Positions 51,360 through 61,888 of a stretch of DNA of 64,000 nucleotides are shown piece after piece. Both the position numbers and the translations under genes were made by a program. The stretch is from assembly GCA_016771945.1 (NCBI GenBank), contig QZLF01000001.1:310001-374000 (forward strand). The letters run 5' to 3'. How positions within the stretch are numbered: position 1 is the first letter of the stretch; each line of letters opens with the position of its first letter. Source of the stretch: Candidatus Leucobacter sulfamidivorax (GTDB lineage: Bacteria; Actinomycetota; Actinomycetes; Actinomycetales; Microbacteriaceae). The notes beneath the pieces were generated by a model. It worked only from the letters and a program-made list of their open reading frames with translations, was not told where the DNA came from and ran no database searches.

Positions 51360-52502
51360 ATGAAACAGCGCCGTACCGAGCACGACGAGCTCAGCTTCGG
51401 GTTCTTCTACCCGACCGGCAAGACCAACTTCCTCTTCTCGGACGAGGCCGCGAGCACGCGCCCGGCCTTCACCGCCGAGAACATGATCGCCCTTGCCCAG
51501 GCCGCGGAGGAGGCGGGCTTCGACGCCATGTTCCTCGCCGACAACTGGTCCGGGCACCAGCGCGCCGCGGAGCTCGGCGGGCACCAGTCGCCCGGCTACC
51601 ACGCGACGCTCACCGCGATGGCGCTGCTCGCGGCGACGAAGCACATCGGCGTGATCTCGAGCCTCCACACCACGCACCACAGACCGGCGCACGTGGCCCG
51701 CATGGGCGCCACCGTCGACGCCTTCAGCGACGGCCGCTGGGGCTGGAACATCGTGGCAGGCTTCAGCGCCGACGAGGCCGCGCTGTTCGGCGAGGAGTTC
51801 GTCGAGCACGATCTGCGCTACAAGATGGCCGCCGAGTTCGTCGACATCGTGCTCGCGCTCTGGAAGGAGCAGGAGCCGATCGACTTCCAGGGCGAGTTCT
51901 ACCAGGTCAAGGGGCGGATCAAGCTGCCCCGGCCCGTGCAGCAGCCGCACCCGCTGCTCGTGAACGCGGGCGCCTCGCCGGCGGGCACGGCCTTCGCCGC
52001 GAAGTACTGCGATCAGCTGGTCACCCTCGGCACGGGTGAGGACCAGCTGCGCAGGCTCGACGCGCAGCTCGCCGAGCTCACCGGGGGCGAGCGCTACGTG
52101 GCGCCCACCCCCTTCTCCATGGCGATCGTGCGCGACGGCGACGGCGAGGCGGAGGAGATCTACGATCGTCTGCTCCAGTCGCTGAACAAGGAGGCCACCT
52201 TCGAGATCGCCTCGGACGTGCTCGGCGGCATCCACACCGCGAAGGAGATGTACGAGCAGATGGGCGAGCAGGAGGCCATGATGGCCTTCGGCTCGGGCAA
52301 GGGCGTGCTGCAGCTCATCGGCACTCCCGAGCAGGTCGCCGAGACGCTCATCTCGGCGAAGCGTAACACCGGCGCCACCAACGTGCTCATCAACTTCCCG
52401 CTGTGGAGCCCCGAGGAGTTGCGCGGCTTCCGCCCCGTGCTCGAACTGCTGCGCGAGGCGGGTGTCTGGTCGCCGCCCGAGACCCGCGGCTACTCCTGGT
52501 AG
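51360..52502 (+). CDS. LLM-class flavin-dependent monooxygenase (RutA/SsuD-like)
   Basis: A 380-residue luciferase-like TIM-barrel protein; ATG 51360 follows AAGGAG. Markers: NMIALAQAAEEAGFDAMFLA, ARMGATVDAFSDGRWGWNIV, the loop FQGEFYQVKGRIKLPRPVQQ and NAGASPAGTAFAAKYCDQLV. It is close in layout to RutA (pyrimidine ring oxygenase) and SsuD (alkanesulfonate monooxygenase), which use FMNH2 and O2. It could oxidise an N-heterocycle, a sulfonate or another small compound. It is the second flavin monooxygenase in this cluster. Confidence 0.85.
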   Translation: MKQRRTEHDELSFGFFYPTGKTNFLFSDEAASTRPAFTAENMIALAQAAEEAGFDAMFLADNWSGHQRAAELGGHQSPGYHATLTAMALLAATKHIGVISSLHTTHHRPAHVARMGATVDAFSDGRWGWNIVAGFSADEAALFGEEFVEHDLRYKMAAEFVDIVLALWKEQEPIDFQGEFYQVKGRIKLPRPVQQPHPLLVNAGASPAGTAFAAKYCDQLVTLGTGEDQLRRLDAQLAELTGGERYVAPTPFSMAIVRDGDGEAEEIYDRLLQSLNKEATFEIASDVLGGIHTAKEMYEQMGEQEAMMAFGSGKGVLQLIGTPEQVAETLISAKRNTGATNVLINFPLWSPEELRGFRPVLELLREAGVWSPPETRGYSW

Positions 52503-52552
52503 CCGGGACCTCGAAGAATCTGTGTCTGTATTTGCGGAAGGGATGACGGATC

Positions 52553-54034
52553 ATGGCGAATGAGCCGATCGACGTTGCGGGTGGTCATCATGCGGTGCGC
52601 GACCGGGAGTGGCGTTTCCTCGTGGACGGCGAGCTGCGCGGCGCGGTGAACGGCGGCGCGTTCGAGCGGATCAGCCCGTTCACGCGGGATGCGATCGCGA
52701 CCGTGCCGAACGGCGACGCGGCGGATGCGGAGGCGATCGCGGAGGCGGCCTGGGCGGCCCGGAAGGGGTGGGCTCGGACGCCGATGCCGGAGCGCGTCGC
52801 CGCAGTGAACCGGGCCGCGGACATCATCGAGGCGCATCGCGAGGAGCTCGCGTTCCTCGACGCGATCGACGCCGGATCGACCCTCGCGAATGCACGCCAG
52901 GACATCGGGTTCGCACTCGCCCACATGCGGCTGTTCGCGGGGCTCGCGATGGAGGTCAAGGGCGCGACGATCCCCGCGAGCCGGGGCCTGCATCTGACGG
53001 TGCGGGAGCCGGTGGGGGTGGTGCTGCGGATCGTGCCGTTCAATCACCCGTTCATGTTCGCGGCGAAGGTGTTCACCGCGATCCTCGCCGGATGCCCCGC
53101 GATCCTGAAGGCCCCCGAGGTGGCGCCGCTGTCGGCGCTCAGGATGGGGGAGCTGCTGCGGGACGTGTTCCCCGCGGGAGTGCTGCAGGTCGCGACGGCG
53201 CAGGGGCGGGAGCTCGCGGACACTCTGGTGCGGCACCGGCACGTGCACAAGATCGCCTTCATCGGTTCGGAGCAGACGGGCGCGGCGATCTCCCGGGCCG
53301 CGGCCGAGTCGGGGTTCAAGCGGGTGTCGCTCGAGCTGGGCGGGAAGAACGCGATGATCGTGTTCGACGACGCGGATCTCGAGCAGGCGGCGCAGGGGGC
53401 GATCGCGGGGATGAACTTCACCTGGTCGGGGCAGTCGTGCGGGTCGAACTCGCGTCTGCTGGTGCACCGATCGGTGCACGACGCGCTCGTCGAGCGGATC
53501 GCCCGGAAGCTCGAGGGGCACCGTCTGGGCGATCCGCTCGATCCCGCGGCGCAGCAGGGCACCGTGATCCACGAACGCCACTACGACAGCGTGATGGGGT
53601 ACATCGAGGTCGCCCGCCAGGAGGGCGGCACGATCGTGGTCGGCGGGGAGAAGCCGACGGATCCGGCACTCGGCGACGGCCTGTTCGTGCCGCCGACGGT
53701 GATCACGGGTCTGCCGCTCGACGGCCGCGTCGTGCAGGAGGAGATCTTCGGCCCGGTGCTCTCGGTCATCCCCTTCGACACGGAGGAGGAGGCGCTCGGG
53801 ATCGCGAACTCGCTGGACTACGGTCTGACGGCGAGCGTGTGGACGCGGGACATCTCGCGCGCGCTTCGGGTGGTGCACGAGGTCGAGGCGGGGTTCACGT
53901 GGGTGAACGACTCCTCGAAGCAGTTCCTGAACGTGCCCTACGGCGGCGTGAAGTCGTCCGGGATGGGGCGCGAGGAGTCCATGGAGGAGCTGCTGTCGTA
54001 TACCGAGCTGAAGACGATCAACATCAACTACTGA
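52553..54034 (+). CDS. NAD(P)+-dependent aldehyde dehydrogenase
   Basis: A 493-residue ALDH. Cofactor region FNHPFMFAAKVFTAILAGCP and FIGSEQTGAAISRAA; general base Glu261 in SLELGGKNAM and nucleophile Cys296 in SGQSCGSNSR. PFNHP replaces the usual PWNFP, as in some betaine- or succinate-semialdehyde-type relatives. It would oxidise an aldehyde from the monooxygenase or the ThDP enzyme. The start is at ATG 52553 after AAGGGATGACGG. Confidence 0.9.
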   Translation: MANEPIDVAGGHHAVRDREWRFLVDGELRGAVNGGAFERISPFTRDAIATVPNGDAADAEAIAEAAWAARKGWARTPMPERVAAVNRAADIIEAHREELAFLDAIDAGSTLANARQDIGFALAHMRLFAGLAMEVKGATIPASRGLHLTVREPVGVVLRIVPFNHPFMFAAKVFTAILAGCPAILKAPEVAPLSALRMGELLRDVFPAGVLQVATAQGRELADTLVRHRHVHKIAFIGSEQTGAAISRAAAESGFKRVSLELGGKNAMIVFDDADLEQAAQGAIAGMNFTWSGQSCGSNSRLLVHRSVHDALVERIARKLEGHRLGDPLDPAAQQGTVIHERHYDSVMGYIEVARQEGGTIVVGGEKPTDPALGDGLFVPPTVITGLPLDGRVVQEEIFGPVLSVIPFDTEEEALGIANSLDYGLTASVWTRDISRALRVVHEVEAGFTWVNDSSKQFLNVPYGGVKSSGMGREESMEELLSYTELKTININY

Positions 54035-54066
54035 ACGCAATGGCGGGAAGACACGAGGAGAGCACA

Positions 54067-54756
54067 GTGAGCAGCGATATCAGGACCCTTGTCGCCCAGT
54101 CGTCCCGAGTGCTGGGCGCGGCGGGCCTGGACGACTACATCTGGGGGCACGCCTCGGTACGAGACCCGGACGGGCGAGGTGCCTGGCTGAAGCGCTCGGG
54201 GATCGGCCTGTCCGAGGTGACCCCCGAGGACGTGCAGCTGGTGTCCCGCGACGGGGAGGTACTCCAGGGCTTCGGGGACCGGCATATCGAGTACCCGATC
54301 CACACGGAGGTGCTCGCGGCCCGCCCGGATGTGGGCGGGGTGGTGCACATCCACCCGCCGCACGCGGTGGCGCTCGCCGCCTCGGGGGCGGAGCTCAAGC
54401 CCGTGAGCCATCAGGCGACGCTGTTCACCCCGCCGGGGGTGCCCCGATACGAGGACACGACGGACCTGATCCGTTCGGCCGAGCTGGGGGCGGGGGTGGC
54501 CCGGGCGCTCGGGGATCGCAACGCGGTGTTCCTCGTGAACCACGGCATCGTCGCGGTGGGCCCGGACCTTGAGACGGCGACGGTGACGGCGCTGCTGCTG
54601 GAGGAGGCGTGCCAGCAGCAGCTGCTCACGCTGGGGTACGGCGGGATCGAGTCGTGGACGGATGATGCCGAGGCGCTCGCGAAGCGGGAGCGGATCTACT
54701 CGCCGAAGGCGCTGGAAAAGGTCTGGGAATATCTGCTGCGCAGGCTCGAGGGCTGA
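54067..54756 (+). CDS. Class II aldolase/adducin-family protein
   Basis: A 229-residue aldolase fold; GTG 54067 is 6 bases after GAGGAG, preferred to ATG 54040, which has no good ribosome site. Zinc ligands HIHPPH and the later His in VNHGIVAVG are clear; the acid region GDRHIEYPIHTEVLAARPD precedes them. It matches L-fuculose-phosphate aldolase/ribulose-phosphate epimerase-like proteins, and also short-chain decarboxylases of this fold. In context it may cleave a product of the ThDP enzyme pathway. Confidence 0.85.
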   Translation: MSSDIRTLVAQSSRVLGAAGLDDYIWGHASVRDPDGRGAWLKRSGIGLSEVTPEDVQLVSRDGEVLQGFGDRHIEYPIHTEVLAARPDVGGVVHIHPPHAVALAASGAELKPVSHQATLFTPPGVPRYEDTTDLIRSAELGAGVARALGDRNAVFLVNHGIVAVGPDLETATVTALLLEEACQQQLLTLGYGGIESWTDDAEALAKRERIYSPKALEKVWEYLLRRLEG

Positions 54757-54827
54757 CGACCCCCTCGCCGAAATCGCCGGGCTGAACTAGATTCGAAGGT
54801 ACTGGAGACCGCGAGGAGGTGGTCCAG

Positions 54828-56195
54828 GTGAGTACGTGGCAGGCTCTGCGCCGCGGGGAGTCCGTGCGCGAGCGCAGGCTGATGCTCGCCCGCGCGCACG
54901 AGCGGTTCACCACGGGTCCCGGCGACGACCCCGAGCTGCTCGGGAGGTTCGCGGCCGAGCTGCGACCGGTCGTCTACGAGTCGTGGCTCCGCTCGCGACG
55001 GGACACCGTCGACCCGAATCGGGTGCCCGATCGTCCCATCCTCGACGACGAGGAGTTGCAGGAACTGCGCCGCACGCATCCGATCGGCCGGGTGCTGCCG
55101 GTGCTGCAGCGCCTGCTCTTCGAGGAGGCGAGCGAGTCGGGCTTCATCGTCGCGGTCGGAGACGCCGCCGGGCGCCTGCTCTGGGTCGACGGGGACACGG
55201 GGCTGCGCTCGCGCGCCGAGGACATGGGCTTCCGCGCCGGCATGGACTGGTCGGAGCGCGCGGTCGGCACGAGCGCGCCGGGCAGCGCGCTGGCCCTCGA
55301 CCACGCGATCCAGGTGCTGGGCGCGGAGCACTACAACCGCTTCGTCCACCAGTGGAGCTGCACCGCGGCCCCCGTGCACGACCCCGTCAGCGGCTCGATC
55401 ATCGGAGTCATCGACGTGACCGGGGGCGACGCCGCGGCCTCTCCTCACGTCCTCCCGCTCATGGAGGCGACCCTGGCGGCGGTCGAGGCCGAGCTGAAGG
55501 TCGAATCGCTGCGCAGGCTCGTCGAGAGCGCCAGGCCGAAGCGGCTCCCGGAGACCGGCGGCACGCGGGCCGCCCCGGAGCGCGAGCGCGCCAGGCACCC
55601 GCGCCTGGTCGTGCTCGGCCGGGATCCCGCGCTGCTCGAGTGCGCGGCCGGGGTGCTGCCGCTCGGCGGGCGCCATGCCGAGATCCTGCTCGCCCTCGCG
55701 CAGGCCCCGCAGGGGCTCAGCGCCGCGGCCCTCGCGGAGGAGGTGTACGACGCGGCCGACTCGGAGCAGACCCTGCGGGCGGAGATGGTGCGATTGCGCC
55801 GGTGGCTCGACCAGCACGACACGGGCACCAGGCTGCTGTCGCGCCCGTACCGCCTCGATCGCGGGCTGCGCGTCGACGCGCTCGAAGCGCTCGACGCGCT
55901 CGGGCGCGGCGCCCACCGCCTGGCGCTCGCCGCCTACCAGGGGCCCGTGCTGCCGGCCTCCGACGCCCCGAGCACCGAGCGGCTGCGGCGCGAGGTCGAC
56001 GCGACGCTGCGCGAGTCGCTGCTGCAGTCGGCGGCAGCCGATCCGCTCTTCGAGTACGCGGCGAACTGGGCGGCCGAGGATCGGGAGGTCTGGGAGACGC
56101 TGCTGCAGGTGCTGCCGCCGCTGAGCCCGAAGCGCGCCCGCGTCGTTGCGAAGCTGCAGGCGCTGTCCTCTGTCGAGAGCACCCGTCGGGGGTGA
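54828..56195 (+). CDS. GAF-domain transcriptional regulator without AAA module
   Basis: A 455-residue regulator. GTG 54828 is 8 bases after GAGGAGG; a GTG at 54819 is too close. Residues ~60-215 form a GAF-like sensor (ESGFIVAVGDAAGRLLWVDG, MDWSERAVGTSAPGSALALD, SCTAAPVHDPVSGSIIGVID) like the N-terminal part of AcoR-type activators. In place of the AAA+ domain a winged-helix/BTAD-like C terminus follows (GGRHAEILLALAQAPQGLSA, ADSEQTLRAEMVRLRRWL). It stands upstream of an aldehyde dehydrogenase and DUF779 gene, the usual pairing in actinobacteria, and probably activates them in response to an alcohol or aldehyde. Confidence 0.78.
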   Translation: MSTWQALRRGESVRERRLMLARAHERFTTGPGDDPELLGRFAAELRPVVYESWLRSRRDTVDPNRVPDRPILDDEELQELRRTHPIGRVLPVLQRLLFEEASESGFIVAVGDAAGRLLWVDGDTGLRSRAEDMGFRAGMDWSERAVGTSAPGSALALDHAIQVLGAEHYNRFVHQWSCTAAPVHDPVSGSIIGVIDVTGGDAAASPHVLPLMEATLAAVEAELKVESLRRLVESARPKRLPETGGTRAAPERERARHPRLVVLGRDPALLECAAGVLPLGGRHAEILLALAQAPQGLSAAALAEEVYDAADSEQTLRAEMVRLRRWLDQHDTGTRLLSRPYRLDRGLRVDALEALDALGRGAHRLALAAYQGPVLPASDAPSTERLRREVDATLRESLLQSAAADPLFEYAANWAAEDREVWETLLQVLPPLSPKRARVVAKLQALSSVESTRRG

Positions 56196-56251
56196 GAGCA
56201 TCCGTCGGGAATCGACTCCCAGGGGTGCTCTCACCCCCGACGGGTGCTCTC
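56175..56251. terminator. Perfect 24-bp inverted repeat spanning the regulator's stop codon
   Basis: Arms 56175-56198 and 56228-56251 are perfect complements (GAGAGCACCCGTCGGGGGTG core) with a 29-base loop that holds a further partial copy and GGGAATCGACTCCC. The stop codon TGA (56193-56195) lies inside the left arm. No T-run. It could be a terminator, or an operator for the downstream aldehyde dehydrogenase gene. Confidence 0.6.
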
Positions 56252-56361
56252 GGCGGGATCGGCAGGCGTGCAACGTCGGTGCAACGGTGCCCGGCCTAGC
56301 CTGAGCGCACCGGGCCATCACGCGGCCCGGCCGTTCGGACCGACGTCGAAGGAGACGCACT

Positions 56362-57885
<1,524 letters not shown>

Positions 57886-57988
57886 AGAGCCCCGAGGGCG
57901 CGCGGGCCCCGGTCGTCGACGCGGCCGGGGCTCCGCCGCCCGGCGAGCGTAGTCTGGAAGCGACGGTTCTTACAGAGGGGTGAGAGCG

Positions 57989-58456
57989 ATGAACGAGACG
58001 ACGGATACGAGCTGCGATCTCCCGGCGCCCGAGACGGGGTGGGAGGCTCCCCCCGGCTGCGTCGACGCGCGGCCGGAGGTGGAGGGGGAATCCGAGAGCC
58101 GGCTCAGCTTCACCCCCACGGCTCTGGAACTGATCGAGAAGCTGTGGGCCCTGCACGGGCCGCTCATGTTCCATCAGTCGGGGGGCTGCTGCGACGGCAG
58201 CGCGCCGATGTGCTACCGGGAGGGGCAGTTCAGGACGGGCGGCCAGGACGTGCTGCTGGGCACGCTCGAGCTCCCGCCGCTGCCCGGCGAGGGCGAGGGG
58301 CGGCCCCGCGAGATCGGTTTCTGGATGTCGCGCGAGCAGTTCGGGGTGTGGTCGCATACCCACCTCACCGTCGATGCGGTCCCCGGGCGGGGCTCCGGCT
58401 TCTCGCTCGAGGCACCCGAGGGACAGCGGTTCCTGATCCGCTCGAGGCTGCTCTGA
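57989..58456 (+). CDS. DUF779 protein
   Basis: A 155-residue protein; ATG 57989 is 8 bases after AGAGGGG. It has the family core LIEKLWALHGPLMFHQSGGC with CCDGSAPMC, then LGTLELPPLPGE, and a C-terminal GSGFSLEAPEGQRFLIRSRL. DUF779 genes accompany aldehyde or alcohol dehydrogenases; function is unknown, though the Cys cluster suggests metal or cofactor handling for the neighbouring dehydrogenase. Confidence 0.85.
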   Translation: MNETTDTSCDLPAPETGWEAPPGCVDARPEVEGESESRLSFTPTALELIEKLWALHGPLMFHQSGGCCDGSAPMCYREGQFRTGGQDVLLGTLELPPLPGEGEGRPREIGFWMSREQFGVWSHTHLTVDAVPGRGSGFSLEAPEGQRFLIRSRLL

Positions 58457-58486
58457 CCGGGCGCCGCCCGCCGTCGTCTCGTGCCG

Positions 58487-58523
58487 AACCGGGTGCGGAT
58501 CGCAGGATCCGCACCCGGTTTTT
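58487..58523 (+). terminator. Rho-independent terminator after DUF779
   Basis: A perfect 15-bp stem (AACCGGGTGCGGATC, 58487-58501, with 58506-58520), a 4-base loop and a TTTTT tail. The inner 18 bases (GCGGATCGCAGGATCCGC) differ at one position from the core of the rpsN terminator. Confidence 0.92.
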
Positions 58524-58697
58524 CGCGTCGAGGAATGCATTGAGGATGAAACGCGCTCGAAAACCCGCGTGATTTCGCCGTTATCTGCTCGTTATGGGGT
58601 AGATTCGTACGCGATCAACCGATCGAGCCCCGTTGTCTCGGGGATCACCTGAACATCAGGGGCACCGGCTCAGACGCCCGCCCTGGGAGGACAGAAG

Positions 58698-58976
58698 ATG
58701 TCACTGAACAAGACTGAACTCGTCGCCAAGATCGCTGCCGAGACCGGCCAGAGCCAGGCGACCGTCTCCAGCGTGATCGACGGCCTGTTCGCCGCCGTGT
58801 CGGAGACCGTTGGCAAGGGCGGCAAGGTCTCGATCCCCGGCTGGCTCTCGTTCGAGACCGCCGCGACCGCTGCGCGTACGGGCCGCAACCCCCGTACCGG
58901 CGAGACCATCAAGATCCCCGCGGGCAAGCGCGTGAAGGTCTCGGTCGGCAGCAAGCTGAAGGCCGCCGTCAAGTAA
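58698..58976 (+). CDS. hup: HU-family DNA-binding protein
   Basis: 92 residues: MSLNKTELVAKIAAETGQSQ, the HU core GLFAAVSETVGKGGKVSIPG and the DNA-binding arm TGRNPRTGETIKIPAGKRVK. It lacks the Lys/Ala-rich C-terminal tail seen in mycobacterial HupB, as is common in smaller actinobacterial HU proteins. An own promoter is likely in the 170-base gap upstream; a TAGATT -10-like element sits at about 58602. Confidence 0.97.
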   Translation: MSLNKTELVAKIAAETGQSQATVSSVIDGLFAAVSETVGKGGKVSIPGWLSFETAATAARTGRNPRTGETIKIPAGKRVKVSVGSKLKAAVK

Positions 58977-58990
58977 TTCACTGACGTTTC

Positions 58991-59027
58991 GCGAAACCCC
59001 CGGCCGATGGTCGGGGGTTTCGCGTTT
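58991..59027 (+). terminator. Terminator after the HU gene
   Basis: GCGAAACCCCCG (58991-59002) pairs with CGGGGGTTTCGC (59012-59023), with further GGCC/GGTC pairing at the loop; the following bases GTTTCC are only weakly T-rich. Confidence 0.85.
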
Positions 59028-59059
59028 CCGGGCGCACTTTCGCCCGTGCCCTCGAAAAC

Positions 59060-59111
59060 AGTTGTCACTTTGCTGCACCAAGTCGCTAAATGGAGCAGCA
59101 AAGTGACAACT
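59060..59111. terminator. Hairpin at the end of the nitrite reductase gene
   Basis: AGTTGTCACTTTGCTGC (59060-59076) and its perfect complement (59095-59111) flank an 18-base loop. It lies between the HU gene and the convergent nitrite reductase gene and probably ends the latter's transcript. Confidence 0.7.
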
Positions 59112-59144
59112 CCATGAAGGGGCGCTGGTCTCTGCGGACCAGGG

Positions 59145-61888
59145 TCACCCGGTGACGGCGAAGAGGCCGTGGGCCCCGCGCTCCGCGACGATCATGACAT
59201 GCGACACGAAGGGGTAGTGCCCCGCCTCGGGGAAGACGAGCTCGACGAAGCCGCCCTGCGCCGGCTGCAGGGCGAGCGCCTGCGATCCGGTGCCGACGGC
59301 GGGACCGGCGGCGCTGCCGATCAGATAGCGCCCCTCCGCCCACACCGTGTCGAACTGGCCGCCCACCACGTGGAAGCTCGTCGCCCGGTTCGGCCCCGCG
59401 TCCAGCACCCAGACGCGCACCCGCTCGCCGACGACGGCCGGCAGGGGAGCGTGGTCGTACTGCGCCGCGTAGCCGTTGAACGTCACGAGGTCGGGACGCT
59501 CGGCGGCGAGGCGCTCGGTGTCGACCTCCCCGTCCTGCGGGCCGAGGTAGTACTCGCCCTGCACGAGCACGTAGCTGCGGTCGACGGCCGGCAGCTCCTC
59601 CGGCTCGATGATCACCGCGCCGTACATGCCGTTCGCGATGTGCGCCGACATGGGCATGGTCGAGCAGTGGTACATCCAGATGCCGGCCCGCGTCGCGGTG
59701 AAGGTGTAGGTGAGCGACTCGCCCGGCGCGATGGTGCGCATGGGCTCGTCGGGCGCGAGCGCCCCGGCGTGGAAGTCGATCGAGTGCCCGATCGTGCCGT
59801 CGTTCACGAGCGTGATCTCGAAGGTGTCGCCCACGCGGCCGTGCAGCACGGGACCGGGGGCGGATCCGCCGAAGGTCCAGAGCCGCTGACGCACGCCGGG
59901 CGCGACCTCCCTCACCTGCTCGGTCACGGGCAGCTCGATCCGGTGCGTCACGGGGTCGTCGGTGAGGGGCAGCGGATCGAGCACGGCCCCGTACGGTGAG
60001 AAGCCCGCCGAGGGCTCGCGCGAGAGATCGACGAGGTCGGCGGCGCTGCCCTCGGCGGCGGATCCGGCCCCGCCCGCGGCGCCGTGGCCCTCGTGCCCGC
60101 CGGACGCCCCGGCATCCGGATCCGCCCCCACCGCGACGATCTCCAGCGTCATGCCCATCTGGCGGTGGCCCACGATCGAGCACCAGCCATCGACATCGGC
60201 GGTGATGACGCCGGCGTCGATGGTCTCGCTCGCGCCCGGCGCGAGCCGAGTCCCCCTGGCCCCGTTCGCGAGCACGAGGTCGTGCACCTGGGTCTCGTCG
60301 GTGTTCTCGAGCTCGATGACGAGCCGCGTGCCCGCCGGCACCTCGATGCGGCTCGGGGTGAAGCGCATGTCGGCGGCGGTCACGCGCACGGTCTGGACGG
60401 GCGCGTTCGCGGCGTCCGGCGCGGTGCCGGCACCGGAGCCGCTCGCGCCGACCGCGCTCGCCGCCCAGCCGGGCCCGCCGACGGCCCCGGGATCCGCCGC
60501 GGAGAACCCGACCGCCACCAGCACCACCGCGAGGAGCCCGGCGACGAGCTGCCCGGCGCGCCGTCCCGGCGGGTGCTCGCCCGTGGGGGAGACGGGGCCT
60601 CGACGGCGCTCGCCGTCGGGGGCCGCGGCGGGTGTCGCAAGCGCCGCAGCCCGCTTCGCGCGCGACTGCCGCGCGATGGCGAGGATCAGCAGCGGGATGA
60701 ACGAGGCCATCGCGACGAGGTAGAGCCCCGAGGCGGCGACCCGCACGAGGCTCGTCACGGGCAGGGCGCACACGAGCAGCGCGGCGTTCGCCGTCGTGAC
60801 GCGCAGCGGGCCGAACCGGTCGAGCGTGCCCTCGCCCGCGCGCACGGGCACCGGCCCGCCGCCGATCGACACGGGGGCGAGGTAGCTGAGCGCGCCGATG
60901 AGCACCTGCGCGGCGAAGCCGGCCGCGAGGAAGGGGGCGACGCCGTCGATCGCCTGCCGCAGGGTTGCGAGGGGGGATCCGCTCGCCCACGCGATCCCGG
61001 TCTGCGCGGTGAGGGCGACGATGCAGCCGATCCACCACAGCAGCGCGGCGCCCGCCGAGAGCGTGGCGAAGCTGCGCGGCGGCGCGTGCCGCGCGGCGGT
61101 GACGAGCGACACCGCGATGCCCCGAGCCCCGCGGCGTACCCCGCGAGGCCGAGCACCACGAGCGGGACGAGGCCCGCCGCGGCGCCGACCGCCGCGACCG
61201 CTACCGCCGCCGCGAGCACCGGCAGGGCGACGACGGCGTGGCCCGCCGCTCGGTCGTCGGCGCGGGTGCGCAGCATGGTCGGCCACAGCGTGACGAGGGT
61301 GCCGGCGACGGTGGTCCCGATCCAGCCGAGCACGTTGATGATCGCGTGCGCGAGCACGAGGCGCCCGTCGGGATCGCCGGGGCCCGCGAGCCAGGCGCCG
61401 ATCGCCGCGCCGAAGGGCAGGAAGGCCGCCGAGGCGACGTAGTAGTGCACCGTGCGGGTGAAGCGGCCCGGCAGCGCGCGGCGCAGACGTCTCGCGATGC
61501 TGACGAGGTGCCAGACGACTGCGGCGATGAGCAGCGCGGTGCCGGCGATGGTGAGGGGCCAGACGGCCAGGGGCACGCCGAGCACCACGAGCACCGCGCC
61601 CGCGTTCGCGAGCGCGAGGCGCAGGTTCTGGTTCCGCCGGTCGGCGGCCGTGTGCGGTGTGCGGGTGAGGGCGAAGCTGAAGTGCTGGCTCCAGACGAGG
61701 ATCGCGTGGGTGATCGCGCCGAGGAAGAGCAGGTGCAGCAGCAGCCAGCCCGGGGCGGGCAGGAAGCGGTGGAACAGGGCCGCGGCGATGAGCAGCAGCA
61801 GCCACACGAGGGTCGGCAGGTCGCGCAGCGGCTGGAAGCCGCGGGTCGGCGCCTTCGCCCCCGTCGGGAGGTGCGCTCGCTCAGGCAT
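59145..61888 (-). pseudogene. Membrane-anchored copper nitrite reductase with extra cupredoxin domain, single-base frameshift
   Basis: From ATG 61888 the first frame gives about 254 residues of membrane helices; the frame changes near 61120-61130 at a CCCC run (plus strand), and the second frame continues to 59145. Restoring one base gives 914 residues. Order: membrane domain (~1-470), cupredoxin (~498-586) with Cu ligands in VHDLVL and GWCSIVGHRQMGM, then a two-domain CuNIR (~620-914). CuNIR type-1/type-2 Cu ligands: SIDFHAG, IWMYHCSTMPMSAHIANGMY and PFVSHVMIV, with FHVVGGQFD supplying the catalytic His. It would reduce nitrite to NO at the outer membrane face. All active-site residues are intact, so the frameshift may be a sequencing error. 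Confidence 0.85.
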
